A stretch of DNA of 64,000 nt from Chryseobacterium sp. T16E-39 (GTDB taxonomy: Bacteria; Bacteroidota; Bacteroidia; Flavobacteriales; Weeksellaceae): contig NZ_CP022282.1 of the NCBI RefSeq assembly GCF_002216065.1, positions 992,001-1,056,000 of the forward strand. Direction: 5' to 3'. Below the pieces are notes generated by a model. That model was not told where the DNA came from and searched no databases. It saw only the letters and a program-made list of their open reading frames with translations. The position numbers and the translations under genes were made by a program. This document shows positions 7,454 through 15,105 of this stretch, piece after piece. Numbering within the stretch: position 1 is the first letter of the stretch; the number at the start of each line of letters is the position of its first letter.

Positions 7454-8170
7454 ATGAATAATTATTCTAATATATACCGCATTATTTTTGTGCTTCTGTT
7501 AGGCAGTTCACTGAACCTGTTTTCTCAAAAACATGATATGAAAGACCATCCGGGAATTCATGGTATGGTTTTATTAGGAGATGACACCCAATATGCTTCT
7601 CATCTTCCGCTTTTTTATTCACCCCATGATTATCAGGTGATCTTAAAAATTAAATTAGATGAGCTTTCTGCAGTCACTTATCAAAAAGATAAGCTGGCAC
7701 ATCCTGAAAATAAACTCTATACAATAGAACCTGAAAAATTTGTATTACCGGGAATTATTAATGATATAAAAACCTTTAAAACTAATATCTACAGAGGTCA
7801 TTTTGAGCGTGGGGGAGAACTTATCATAAAAGATGCACAGGTGGAAATAACCAAAGTATTGTATTTCCATAAATTGAACAAGGATAAAAGCGAAGGAAAC
7901 CCGTGTGATTATATTGTATTTGGAGATCAAAAGGAGCAATTTCTAGCCCACCAGATTTTAAATCGTCCGGATTTTGATGAACTTTCAAAAATCGATATCA
8001 ATAATAAAAAAGTTGCCTTATCATTACAAAACGGAGAAATAGTAATTGTTCCGGGTACAACAAAAAAAACCGGATCTTTAAGTGAAAAGTGCAAAGGTCC
8101 TGAAGAATATAAAAAGCTCAATTTTAATAATCCGGAGAGAATATATCTGGAATTTGATGATTTAAAATAA
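7454..8170 (+). CDS. Secreted protein of unknown function with a conserved SHLP..SPHDYQ-type segment
   Basis: This 238-aa protein has an N-terminal hydrophobic signal ending near SLNLFSQ, so it is exported, probably to the periplasm. Residues 33-62 read HPGIHGMVLLGDDTQYASHL followed by PLFYSPHDYQ, a His-rich segment that I associate with uncharacterised bacterial secreted proteins. Two cysteines (CDYIVFG and EKCKGP) could form a disulfide. No enzymatic motif is recognised. It is monocistronic, divergent from the WYL regulator. A metal-binding role for the His-rich segment is speculation. Confidence 0.65.
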   Translation: MNNYSNIYRIIFVLLLGSSLNLFSQKHDMKDHPGIHGMVLLGDDTQYASHLPLFYSPHDYQVILKIKLDELSAVTYQKDKLAHPENKLYTIEPEKFVLPGIINDIKTFKTNIYRGHFERGGELIIKDAQVEITKVLYFHKLNKDKSEGNPCDYIVFGDQKEQFLAHQILNRPDFDELSKIDINNKKVALSLQNGEIVIVPGTTKKTGSLSEKCKGPEEYKKLNFNNPERIYLEFDDLK

Positions 8171-8419
8171 ATCTTTCAAAATAACTGTCAATATTTTTTA
8201 TGTTTTAAGTATCAAAACGCCAAATACAAATCAGTATTATTTGTGGTAAAAACTGAATTACATATATATAATGAAGCATAGAAAATAAATAGGGAAGAAC
8301 AGGAAGATCGAAACAGGGAATGGATACAACAATAATATTTACGATCCATTACCCATCTCGTACTATATTATTTACTACATTTATCAAAATGCATCGATCA
8401 CCAAATTCAAAAGCTAAAA

Positions 8420-8824
8420 ATGAATATTATTTATAAAACTGAAGTCATTCCTGAAATTGAAGACATCATAGATTTATATCATTCTTCCGATTACTTTCCC
8501 ATTGCCAATAAAGAAGATCTTGAAAGAATAAAAAAGATGCATCATAATGCCAATATTGTTGCAACAGCATGGGATCATGATAAACTGATAGGATTAGCAA
8601 GATCTATTTCCGATTTTTGCTATTGCTGTTATCTTTCCGATTTGTGCGTGAGGGATGAATATAAGGGAAATGGTATTGGAAAAGAGTTGGTAAAAATTAC
8701 AAAAGAAATGGCTGGAGATGAATGCAAATTAATCCTTCATTCCTCTCCAAATGCCATCGGTTTTTATTCAAATATCGGGATGGAACAGATTGATTCAGCT
8801 TTTATCATAAAACGCGATTATTAA
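8420..8824 (+). CDS. GNAT family N-acetyltransferase
   Basis: This 134-aa protein is a small GNAT fold. The acetyl-CoA-binding motif A reads DLCVRDEYKGNGIGKELVK at about residues 73-91 (R/QxxGxG/A form), and the end has the FYSNIGME segment typical of motif B. The acceptor is unknown. A TACATTTA box lies upstream. It is convergent with the downstream oxidoreductase gene and shares its terminator. Confidence 0.85.
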   Translation: MNIIYKTEVIPEIEDIIDLYHSSDYFPIANKEDLERIKKMHHNANIVATAWDHDKLIGLARSISDFCYCCYLSDLCVRDEYKGNGIGKELVKITKEMAGDECKLILHSSPNAIGFYSNIGMEQIDSAFIIKRDY

Positions 8825-8838
8825 GCATACCTATCTGT

Positions 8839-8876
8839 AAAAGCGCTGTGCAATTCATTTTACACCAGCGCTTTAT
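8839..8876. terminator. Bidirectional terminator between GNAT and oxidoreductase genes
   Basis: AAAGCGCTG and CAGCGCTTT form a 9-bp perfect stem with a 17-nt loop, flanked by A and T tracts, between convergent genes. Confidence 0.65.
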
Positions 8877-8894
8877 TAAACCCGTTTCAGTACA

Positions 8895-9872
8895 TTAGCG
8901 TACTTCTTTTTCAATCTCTATTCCGATTTTACCATAAAAATTTTCATTTCCAGCTTTAGTTTCCAACAGGCTATGGGCTTTACCTATTTCCGAAAGAGGA
9001 AAGACTTTATTTAAAATTGGCTTCAGCTTCTTTCTTTCTACCAGTTGAGTCAGTTCATCCAGTTTATTTCTGTTCTGTCGGGTAAAAACAAAATGATAGG
9101 TAGCATTTTTTCCCCAGGCCTCAATAAGGTTCTGTGGCTGATCGATATCAACTAATGTAACGACCTGACCCATCTGACTGAGTATCTTCCCACTTTCAGA
9201 AAGGGTATTCCCCCCAATGGTATCAATAATCACATCAACTCCTTTATGATCTGTTAATTGCTGAATAGCATCGATATAGTTTTCATTTTTGTAGTCGATG
9301 ATATAATCAGCACCTAGTTCAGTCAGGAATTGATGGTGGACTTTTCTTGCTGTAGTAAAAACAATTGCTCCCATAGCCTTAGCTATTTGAATGGTTGGAA
9401 TTCCCACACCGCCGGCACCCCCGTGAATTAAAACTGTTTGATTGACCTTGAGCTGTGCCCGGGTTACCAGCATTTCCCATGCCGTACCTGCTGCCAGGGG
9501 AAGGGTTGCTGCCTCGAGATGCGTGAGGCTTTTCGGTTTCAGGCCGATGATAGATTCATGGGCACAGTGATATTCTGCATAACTTCCTTGTCCTTTAAAA
9601 ATCTCAGGAGTATAATAAACCTCATCACCTATCTTGAAATTTTCCACACCCGGACCAACTTCTACAATTTCACCGGAAATATCGTGACCTGTGATCACCG
9701 GTAAGTCCAGTTCATTTTTATAATCTCCACGGCGAACCTGATAATCCAGAGGATTCACCGAAGTGGCAAAAACCTTGACTAAAACTTCCCTTAATCCGGG
9801 CTTAGGAGTTGGTATTTCTTCAATTGTAAAATTCTCAACAGAGCCAAACTCTTTTAATACAGCTGCTTTCAT
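8895..9872 (-). CDS. NADP-dependent quinone-oxidoreductase-type medium-chain dehydrogenase
   Basis: This 325-aa protein is a zinc-less MDR. The N-terminal GroES-like domain (..PGLREVLVKVFATSVNPLDYQVRRG.., ..VITGHDISGEIVEVG..) is followed by a Rossmann domain with the GGAGGVG nucleotide loop (VLIHGGAGGVGIPTIQIAKAMGA). Structural and catalytic zinc cysteines are absent, as in quinone oxidoreductases. It is cytosolic and probably reduces quinones or enones with NADPH. It follows an ArsR-type regulator with a 57-bp gap; a TTAGGT/ACCTAA dyad between them resembles one in front of the regulator itself. Confidence 0.9.
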   Translation of the reverse strand: MKAAVLKEFGSVENFTIEEIPTPKPGLREVLVKVFATSVNPLDYQVRRGDYKNELDLPVITGHDISGEIVEVGPGVENFKIGDEVYYTPEIFKGQGSYAEYHCAHESIIGLKPKSLTHLEAATLPLAAGTAWEMLVTRAQLKVNQTVLIHGGAGGVGIPTIQIAKAMGAIVFTTARKVHHQFLTELGADYIIDYKNENYIDAIQQLTDHKGVDVIIDTIGGNTLSESGKILSQMGQVVTLVDIDQPQNLIEAWGKNATYHFVFTRQNRNKLDELTQLVERKKLKPILNKVFPLSEIGKAHSLLETKAGNENFYGKIGIEIEKEVR

Positions 9873-9895
9873 TATATAATTATATATTTAGTTAA

Positions 9896-9911
9896 TTAGG
9901 TAAATACCTAA
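9896..9911 (-). promoter_or_regulatory. ArsR-type operator, copy upstream of the oxidoreductase
   Basis: TTAGGT-AAAT-ACCTAA has perfect 6-bp arms, 24 bp before the oxidoreductase ATG. Nearly the same dyad occurs at 10245-10260, so both genes of the pair are likely controlled by the ArsR protein. Confidence 0.55.
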
Positions 9912-9929
9912 ATTATAGGTTAAATTTTT

Positions 9930-10235
9930 TTAAAGTTCATTTTTGATATGCATTGCCAGATCCTGGATTGATTGTTCGTTTCTCTTATAATACGTCCATT
10001 GACCTTTTCTTGTCGCAGTTAAAATATTTGAGGCCGACATTGTTTTTAAATAATCAGAAACAGTAGGTACGGACATTCCGGCTTTTTTAGCGATATCAGA
10101 TACACATACCCCTAATTCAGGCGTATATTCACTCAATTCCTCCTCGGGAAAATGAGCAAAAGGATCCTTTAACCATGTAAGGATGTTCAGACGTGTTTCG
10201 TTAGATAGAGACTTAATGACTTCTAATAATTGCAT
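9930..10235 (-). CDS. ArsR-family winged-helix repressor
   Basis: This 101-aa protein has an ArsR-type winged helix-turn-helix: LLEVIKSLSNETRLNILTWL, then VCVSDIAKKAGMSVPTVSDYLKTM and the wing TATRKGQWTYYKR. No metal-binding CxxC in helix alpha-3 is seen. The single Cys43 in GVCVSD could make it redox- or electrophile-responsive, which fits a neighbouring quinone oxidoreductase (inference). The -7 box lies 4 nt before the ATG and overlaps a TTAGGC/ACCTAA dyad, so autorepression is likely. Confidence 0.85.
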   Translation of the reverse strand: MQLLEVIKSLSNETRLNILTWLKDPFAHFPEEELSEYTPELGVCVSDIAKKAGMSVPTVSDYLKTMSASNILTATRKGQWTYYKRNEQSIQDLAMHIKNEL

Positions 10236-10239
10236 GGGA

Positions 10240-10247
10240 CAAATTTA
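10240..10247 (-). promoter_or_regulatory. -7 promoter box TAAATTTG, leaderless geometry
   Basis: The minus strand reads TAAATTTG then TCCC then ATG. It is the third regulator in the window with exactly 4 nt between box and start codon. It overlaps the ArsR operator by 3 bp. Confidence 0.55.
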
Positions 10248-10260
10248 GGCAATTACCTAA
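10245..10260 (-). promoter_or_regulatory. ArsR-type operator, copy upstream of the regulator
   Basis: TTAGGC-AATT-ACCTAA is the near twin of 9896-9911 (one arm differs by one base). Another half-site TAGGT/ACCTA follows at 10263. It overlaps the -7 box, a classic autorepression layout. Confidence 0.55.
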
Positions 10261-10345
10261 ATACCTACAAGGTTTTATTATTTAAATTATAAATCACCCC
10301 CATAAACCGATCATATGGGAAACCCTACATATTAGTAAACTTTCT

Positions 10346-10353
10346 TACATTTG
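10346..10353 (+). promoter_or_regulatory. -7 promoter box TACATTTG of the AraC gene
   Basis: A perfect TAnnTTTG box. The in-frame TTG at 10351 lies inside it and so cannot be the translation start; this selects ATG 10375. Confidence 0.55.
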
Positions 10354-10374
10354 AATCCAGAAGTCAATACAATC

Positions 10375-11229
10375 ATGAAAGACATTCCTATACGACATAT
10401 TTCCAGGGTACAGGAAGAACCCTATATTTTGGGTGGCTTTACTATAAAAGAGGTTAATCCTGTAGAAGATATGATCCAACCTCTTCACCGTCATGATTTT
10501 TATTACATTCTGGCATTAGAAAAGGGGATAGGCGAGCATGAAATAGATTTTGTACGCTATACTATTGATGATTATACTGTATTTATTATGCGTCCCGGAC
10601 AAGTTCATCAGCTTGTATTAAAAACAGGAAGTACAGGTTATTTAATACAATGTAAAGCTGATTTTCTGTATTCTCATAATAATGCATCAAAAAATCACCT
10701 GAATAAAGTCAGTGCTACCAACTTTTATCCTTTAAATCGCGAAGGATTTGAAAAAATTCAAACTCTCTTACAACAGTCCTTCAAAGAATTTACCACAAAA
10801 GACAAGGGGTATCAGGAAGTTCTCAAGGCAAATCTAAGCGTATTCCTTATCGAAATTTTGCGGCAGCGTGACATCAAAAGCGGGCCACAGACCACACAGA
10901 ATTTTTACGCACAGGAAAAACTGGAAAAGTTTTTAGATTTGATAGCACAGCATCATGTCGACCATAAACATGTTTCCTATTATACAGATGTACTTAATTT
11001 ATCTTCCTATCAATTAAGTTCTATAACAAAAAGTCTGCTCAGCAAAACACCTTCCGAAGTGATCAATGATTACATTATTCTGGAAGCAAAGCGTCAGCTA
11101 TTAGCTACGTCGAACCAGGTCAGTCAGATTGCTCTCAATTTAGGATATGAGGATGTTTCCTATTTTATCCGATTCTTTAAAAGACATTTAAAATGTTCCC
11201 CCGCAATATTCCGCCAAAACTTTAAATAA
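10375..11229 (+). CDS. AraC family transcriptional regulator
   Basis: This 284-aa protein starts MKDIPIRHISRVQEEPYILG. Its N-terminal cupin-like sensor has IQPLHRHDFYYILALEKGIG and FIMRPGQVHQL. Its C-terminal tandem HTH has HVSYYTDVLNLSSYQLSSITKSLLSKTPSEVINDYIILEAKRQLL and QIALNLGYEDVSYFIRFFKRHLKCSPAIFRQNF, the AraC signature. A longer frame begins at TTG 10351 but that codon is within the promoter. It lies upstream of a small membrane protein, a flavoprotein and an SDR on the same strand, which are its plausible targets. Confidence 0.9.
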   Translation: MKDIPIRHISRVQEEPYILGGFTIKEVNPVEDMIQPLHRHDFYYILALEKGIGEHEIDFVRYTIDDYTVFIMRPGQVHQLVLKTGSTGYLIQCKADFLYSHNNASKNHLNKVSATNFYPLNREGFEKIQTLLQQSFKEFTTKDKGYQEVLKANLSVFLIEILRQRDIKSGPQTTQNFYAQEKLEKFLDLIAQHHVDHKHVSYYTDVLNLSSYQLSSITKSLLSKTPSEVINDYIILEAKRQLLATSNQVSQIALNLGYEDVSYFIRFFKRHLKCSPAIFRQNFK

Positions 11230-11278
11230 GTCCTACATTATCTAAAATTCGTCCTATCATAGGGGTTTCCAGCTGAAT

Positions 11279-11286
11279 TAATTTTG
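11279..11286 (+). promoter_or_regulatory. -7 promoter box TAATTTTG
   Basis: A perfect TAnnTTTG match 31 nt before the ATG at 11318. It likely drives the small membrane protein, flavoprotein and SDR genes as one unit. Confidence 0.5.
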
Positions 11287-11317
11287 CAGTATAAATTATT
11301 CAAAAAAAGAAATCAAT

Positions 11318-11539
11318 ATGAGAACTAAAATGAAACTAATGGCTTCCCTGAAGATCTGGTTAGCTATTTATCCATCCATCACATTTTTTTACTTCATACT
11401 CGGATCACTCTTGTCCGATATGCCCTTATACCAAAGAACATTTATTCTTACTGTTATTTTGGTACCATGGGTTGTTTTTGCAGGAGTCCCGTTTATCGAT
11501 TTTATTGTGCGCCTGCTTATCGCAAAAAAGGAAAAATAG
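11318..11539 (+). CDS. Small membrane protein, two transmembrane segments
   Basis: This 73-aa protein has two hydrophobic stretches, about residues 10-32 (IWLAIYPSITFFYFILGSLL) and 40-66 (TFILTVILVPWVVFAGVPFI, continuing), and positively charged ends MRTKMK and AKKEK. I do not recognise a characterised family with certainty; it resembles short DUF2798-like membrane proteins. It lies between an AraC regulator and a flavoprotein, 50 bp before the latter. Confidence 0.6.
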   Translation: MRTKMKLMASLKIWLAIYPSITFFYFILGSLLSDMPLYQRTFILTVILVPWVVFAGVPFIDFIVRLLIAKKEK

Positions 11540-11589
11540 GATTTACTGATGGTCTCTTATCCTCTTGTAAAATTTAATACCTAAAAATA

Positions 11590-12498
11590 ATGACAGCTAA
11601 AAAAACATTTGACGTAATTATCATTGGCGGAAGCTATTCGGGACTTGCAGCAGCAATGGCTTTAGGAAGAGCTTTGAAAGATGTTCTGGTCATCGACAGT
11701 AGCAAACCTTGTAATGCACCAACTCCTTATTCCCATAATTTCCTGACCCAGGATGGCGAAATTCCAGCGGTTATCGCAGGAATGGCCAGGAATGAGGTAA
11801 AAGCATACAATACCGTAACGTTCACGGATGATCTCGCAGTGAAAGGAACAAAAATAAAAGATGGTTTTGAAATAGAAACCGCTTCCGGAGAAAAGTTCAC
11901 CGCCCAAAAACTGATATTTGCTACAGGAATCAAAGATATAATGCCCGACATTCCGGGATTTGCAGAATGCTGGGGAATTTCAGTCCTGCACTGTCCTTAT
12001 TGCCATGGATATGAAGTGCGTAATGAAAAAACTGGAATTATAGCGCATGGTGAAAGAGCATTTGAACTTGCACAAATGATTTCCAACTGGACCACCGATT
12101 TAACGCTATTTACTCATGGAAAAGCTGGTTTTACAGATGAACAGGTACAAAAACTGCAGGAACGCAATATTGACATCATCAGCAAAGAAATCAAAGCTAT
12201 TGAGCATGATAGGGGATATGTACAAAATATTGTTTTTAAAGACAATTCCACTTCGAAAGTCACTGCCATTTATTCGCCTAGACCTTTTGAGCAGCATTCA
12301 CTGATTCCTGAATCCTTAGGCTGTGAGCTAACTGAGGAAGGATATCTGAAAATAGATGCAGGACACGAAACTACAGTGAAAGGTGTATTTGCATGTGGAG
12401 ACAATGTCAACCGCATCAGAACAGTGGCCAATGCCGTAGCAACGGGAACCACAACAGGCATCATCGTCAGCAAAAATTTAATTCTTCAAAATTTTTAA
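11590..12498 (+). CDS. Thioredoxin-reductase-like FAD/NAD(P)-dependent oxidoreductase
   Basis: This 302-aa protein starts with a dinucleotide-binding loop, DVIIIGGSYSGLAAAMALGRA. A redox-active CPYC (C135, C138) lies in SVLHCPYCHGYE, followed by a degenerate NADP domain and the C-terminal FAD motif VKGVFACGDNVNRIRTVANAVATG. Length and order match low-molecular-weight TrxR-like proteins. CPYC (rather than CATC) and the weak NADP motif suggest a TrxR-like flavoprotein whose partner is not a standard thioredoxin. It is 28 bp before the SDR gene, in one operon. Confidence 0.85.
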   Translation: MTAKKTFDVIIIGGSYSGLAAAMALGRALKDVLVIDSSKPCNAPTPYSHNFLTQDGEIPAVIAGMARNEVKAYNTVTFTDDLAVKGTKIKDGFEIETASGEKFTAQKLIFATGIKDIMPDIPGFAECWGISVLHCPYCHGYEVRNEKTGIIAHGERAFELAQMISNWTTDLTLFTHGKAGFTDEQVQKLQERNIDIISKEIKAIEHDRGYVQNIVFKDNSTSKVTAIYSPRPFEQHSLIPESLGCELTEEGYLKIDAGHETTVKGVFACGDNVNRIRTVANAVATGTTTGIIVSKNLILQNF

Positions 12499-12526
12499 TT
12501 CAACTTTAATTTTAAACAATAAAAAA

Positions 12527-13120
12527 ATGAAAATTATAATCGTTGGTGCTACTGGCACTATGGGAAAATACTTAACATCCGTTCTGGAAAATGAGCACGA
12601 AATCATTAAGGTAGCATCCAAAGATTCGGATATCAATACCGATATTACTTCTGTTGAATCCATTGAGCAGATGTTTAAGCAGGTAGGACCATTTGATGCA
12701 TTACTATCTACGGCAGGTCCCACTTATGTAGGTCCCTGGAAAATGTTGACTGATAAAGAATTCAGAAAAGGAATGGAGGGAAAGATGATGGGCCAGATCA
12801 ATCTTGTCCTTATTGGTCAGCATTATATCAACCCTAAAGGTTCTTTCACCCTGATTACTGGCGCTTTAACAAATGAACCTCAGATCAATTTTGCGAATGC
12901 ATCAGCGGCCAATGGAGCAGTAGAAGGTTTCGTTCGGGGTGCCGCAATTGAACTTCAAAACGGAATAAGGATCAATGCAGTGAGTCCCACAGTAATTGAA
13001 GATTCACCACAATACTTCCCTTATTTTCCAGGGGAAATCCCTACCACAATGAGACAGCTGGAGTATATGTTCCGTAAGAGTATCTTTGGAGCATCGACTG
13101 GACATATTATAACTCCGTAA
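12527..13120 (+). CDS. Short-chain dehydrogenase-fold protein lacking the usual YxxxK
   Basis: This 197-aa protein begins with a Rossmann nucleotide loop, MKIIIVGATGTMGKYL. DALLSTAGPTYVG occupies the NAG position, and SFTLITGALTNEP is the Ser-containing strand. Where classical SDRs have YxxxK this one has ANASAANGAVEGF, so the catalytic Tyr and Lys are missing. A compact SDR subgroup with an xxNGAvEGF motif is familiar to me. It may bind NAD(P) without classical dehydrogenase activity. It is last in the flavoprotein operon and is followed by a terminator. Confidence 0.8.
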   Translation: MKIIIVGATGTMGKYLTSVLENEHEIIKVASKDSDINTDITSVESIEQMFKQVGPFDALLSTAGPTYVGPWKMLTDKEFRKGMEGKMMGQINLVLIGQHYINPKGSFTLITGALTNEPQINFANASAANGAVEGFVRGAAIELQNGIRINAVSPTVIEDSPQYFPYFPGEIPTTMRQLEYMFRKSIFGASTGHIITP

Positions 13121-13136
13121 TATCTTTTTCTATTAA

Positions 13137-13193
13137 AACGTTTTTCAAAGGTCGATGTAAGAAATACAATTGATCTTTGAAAGGCGTTTTTTT
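13137..13193 (+). terminator. Rho-independent terminator after the SDR gene
   Basis: AACGTTTTTCAAAG and CTTTGAAAGGCGTT form a long imperfect stem followed by a T-run, 16 nt past the stop. Confidence 0.6.
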
Positions 13194-13251
13194 AAAATCA
13201 ATTTTATATATTTAGAGAAGTAAATAACTATGAACCAATATAAAAAGGACA

Positions 13252-13923
13252 ATGCCGATACATCAATTACCTCCGGACGGAGGTATGCTATATAAGGAAA
13301 CAGATATGGCTCACTTTTTTCCTGAGCCGTTAAATGCAATCACTGCCGTATTTTTTTTAGCCATAGCTATTTTTTGGACCCTTAAGATGAAAGATCATTT
13401 TAAAGAATATCCTTTTTTAACCTACTGCCTGGTTTTATTATACATTGGTGCCATAGGGGGAACTATTTATCATTCATTCAGACAATGGCCGGTATTTATT
13501 ATGATGGATTGGTTGCCTATCATGTTGCTCTGTTTATCTGCCGGGTTTTATTTTATAGCACAGAGTACCAAATGGTATTATGCCGTTGTAATGGTTCTCG
13601 TATATGTACTGATCCTGTTTGCTTTGAGAAATTGGATTTTGATTGATAACCCTTCTCTTTTTATCAACATCAATTATGCAATCATGGCTTCGTTTGTAGT
13701 TTTCTCGGTATTGAGGTATTTGATCTATACCCAATGGAAAGCTGGCAAGTGGGTAGGCTTTGCTATATTGTCATTTGTTTTTGCATTGACCTTTCGTATC
13801 GCTGATAAGTGGGGACTGTTTAGTTTCGGAACACACTTTTTATGGCATACTTTCGGAGCGATAGCGACGTTTTGTATGTTTAATTATATCTTTCTTACAC
13901 GGAATACCACTAGAAAAACATAA
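13252..13923 (+). CDS. CREST-superfamily-like multi-pass membrane protein
   Basis: This 223-aa protein has about seven hydrophobic segments. Polar landmarks are GGTIYHS in an early helix, MMDWLP, and a late HFLWH (His-x3-His), with an N-terminal soluble stretch. This His / Asp / His-x3-His arrangement is that of the CREST superfamily (alkaline ceramidases, PAQR receptors), which are metal-dependent membrane hydrolases. The family link is my reading of motif spacing, not a search. ATG 13252 follows AAAAAGGAC closely; an alternative ATG lies 18 codons on (MAHFFPEP). It is monocistronic. Confidence 0.6.
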   Translation: MPIHQLPPDGGMLYKETDMAHFFPEPLNAITAVFFLAIAIFWTLKMKDHFKEYPFLTYCLVLLYIGAIGGTIYHSFRQWPVFIMMDWLPIMLLCLSAGFYFIAQSTKWYYAVVMVLVYVLILFALRNWILIDNPSLFININYAIMASFVVFSVLRYLIYTQWKAGKWVGFAILSFVFALTFRIADKWGLFSFGTHFLWHTFGAIATFCMFNYIFLTRNTTRKT

Positions 13924-14040
13924 GTAGTTTCTATTTCTCTGCTAAACAAAGCATCCTGACTTTGAGCTGGTAAATAAGATCATTTCCTTTAAAATTGTTT
14001 CGAAGTCGGGAAGACTATGGAGACGGGTTAATTATTGTAT

Positions 14041-15105
14041 TTAATCAATATTTAAAAATGAATGTATGTCAACTTGCTTTAGAATATCTCTATTCATTTT
14101 TGCTCGTTCAAATCTTAAAATATTATGCTTTAATGGAGGTACGTCTTTTAATATGGAGTCTTTAAATATACTTTCATTTACTGTTCCAATATTATGTTTA
14201 TATTTTGTGAAAAAATCTATTAAATTATTTGCCTTTTCAAAGTTATTTGCATACCTCTCAGGCAACTTAATATCCCTAATCGTATTATCCCCTATTCTTT
14301 TATTTTGACTAATTATCTTTAGTTCATCAACTGTATCTCCTAGCAATGCCACTAAGGAAATTTTAAATGTATAATGATCATCAAATGAGTCAACATATGG
14401 ATGTATGTGGGTATTAATATTAAATTCTAAATCCCTTTTATCGGAAGAATTACAATCATGACAACTCGGGATAAGATTAAAAAAAGATATTCCAAAATAT
14501 GGATAATATACTTTGGAAAAGAAATGATCAATATCAAGGTAAGCTTTATTCAAGGTATCTTGAGTTGAATTTGATCTTATTTTGGTTATTTTTAATAGGT
14601 TTTCGTTGCAATATGGGCAGGTTGAATTAAAAAAATCTAATTCTAAGAATATTTCTTTACAAAAATTGTCAGATCTGAACTTTTTATAATTAAATACTTT
14701 ATCTAATAATAAATTTCCAAATTTAGTTAAAGTTGGCTTTCCACCAATGATATTATATATATCATTATTATTTAATATTTGTGATATTTCGGATTTTAAT
14801 GAATTGAGTTCATTGGGCATTCCTATTATCAATTGCTTAAGTTTTTTATTCTTTTCTTTTATTAAATACTTGAAAAATTTTCTATGACGTTTTGCTTCTG
14901 TCTTGCTACCATTAGCGAAATCCTGAATGTATTCATGTTGATTGGTCAAAGAGTAATACTTATTACATTTTTTTATTAATGAAATTTCTCTATAATCTCT
15001 TCTATTTTTTAGTTTTGGATTTTGATTTTCCCAATGCTTTTTTGCAAGATTTAAGACAAATCGATCTGGATTTGGCTTAGATATATGTTCCTGGATTTTA
15101 ATCAT
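14041..15105 (-). CDS. HNH endonuclease, PtuB-like, of a candidate Septu-related cassette
   Basis: This 354-aa protein carries a zinc-bound HNH module in the second half: CPYC (163-166), LDIDHFFSK (H194), NLIPSCHDCNSSDK (N210, C215, C218, N219), then THIHPYVDS. The two CxxC knuckles hold zinc and His/Asn are catalytic. About 150 residues precede the nuclease, with a basic helical region (EAKRHRKFFKYLIKEKNKKLKQ). It overlaps the upstream ATPase gene by 8 nt, so the two are translationally coupled. In Septu, PtuA (ATPase) and PtuB (HNH) act as one anti-phage complex that degrades nucleic acid. This protein is longer than typical PtuB. Low G+C suggests transfer. Confidence 0.75.
   Translation of the reverse strand: MIKIQEHISKPNPDRFVLNLAKKHWENQNPKLKNRRDYREISLIKKCNKYYSLTNQHEYIQDFANGSKTEAKRHRKFFKYLIKEKNKKLKQLIIGMPNELNSLKSEISQILNNNDIYNIIGGKPTLTKFGNLLLDKVFNYKKFRSDNFCKEIFLELDFFNSTCPYCNENLLKITKIRSNSTQDTLNKAYLDIDHFFSKVYYPYFGISFFNLIPSCHDCNSSDKRDLEFNINTHIHPYVDSFDDHYTFKISLVALLGDTVDELKIISQNKRIGDNTIRDIKLPERYANNFEKANNLIDFFTKYKHNIGTVNESIFKDSILKDVPPLKHNILRFERAKMNRDILKQVDIHSFLNID

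Noticed and set aside
10351..10374. TTG start giving the AraC gene eight extra residues
   Set aside because: That TTG lies inside the -7 box TACATTTG, so it cannot be in the mRNA.
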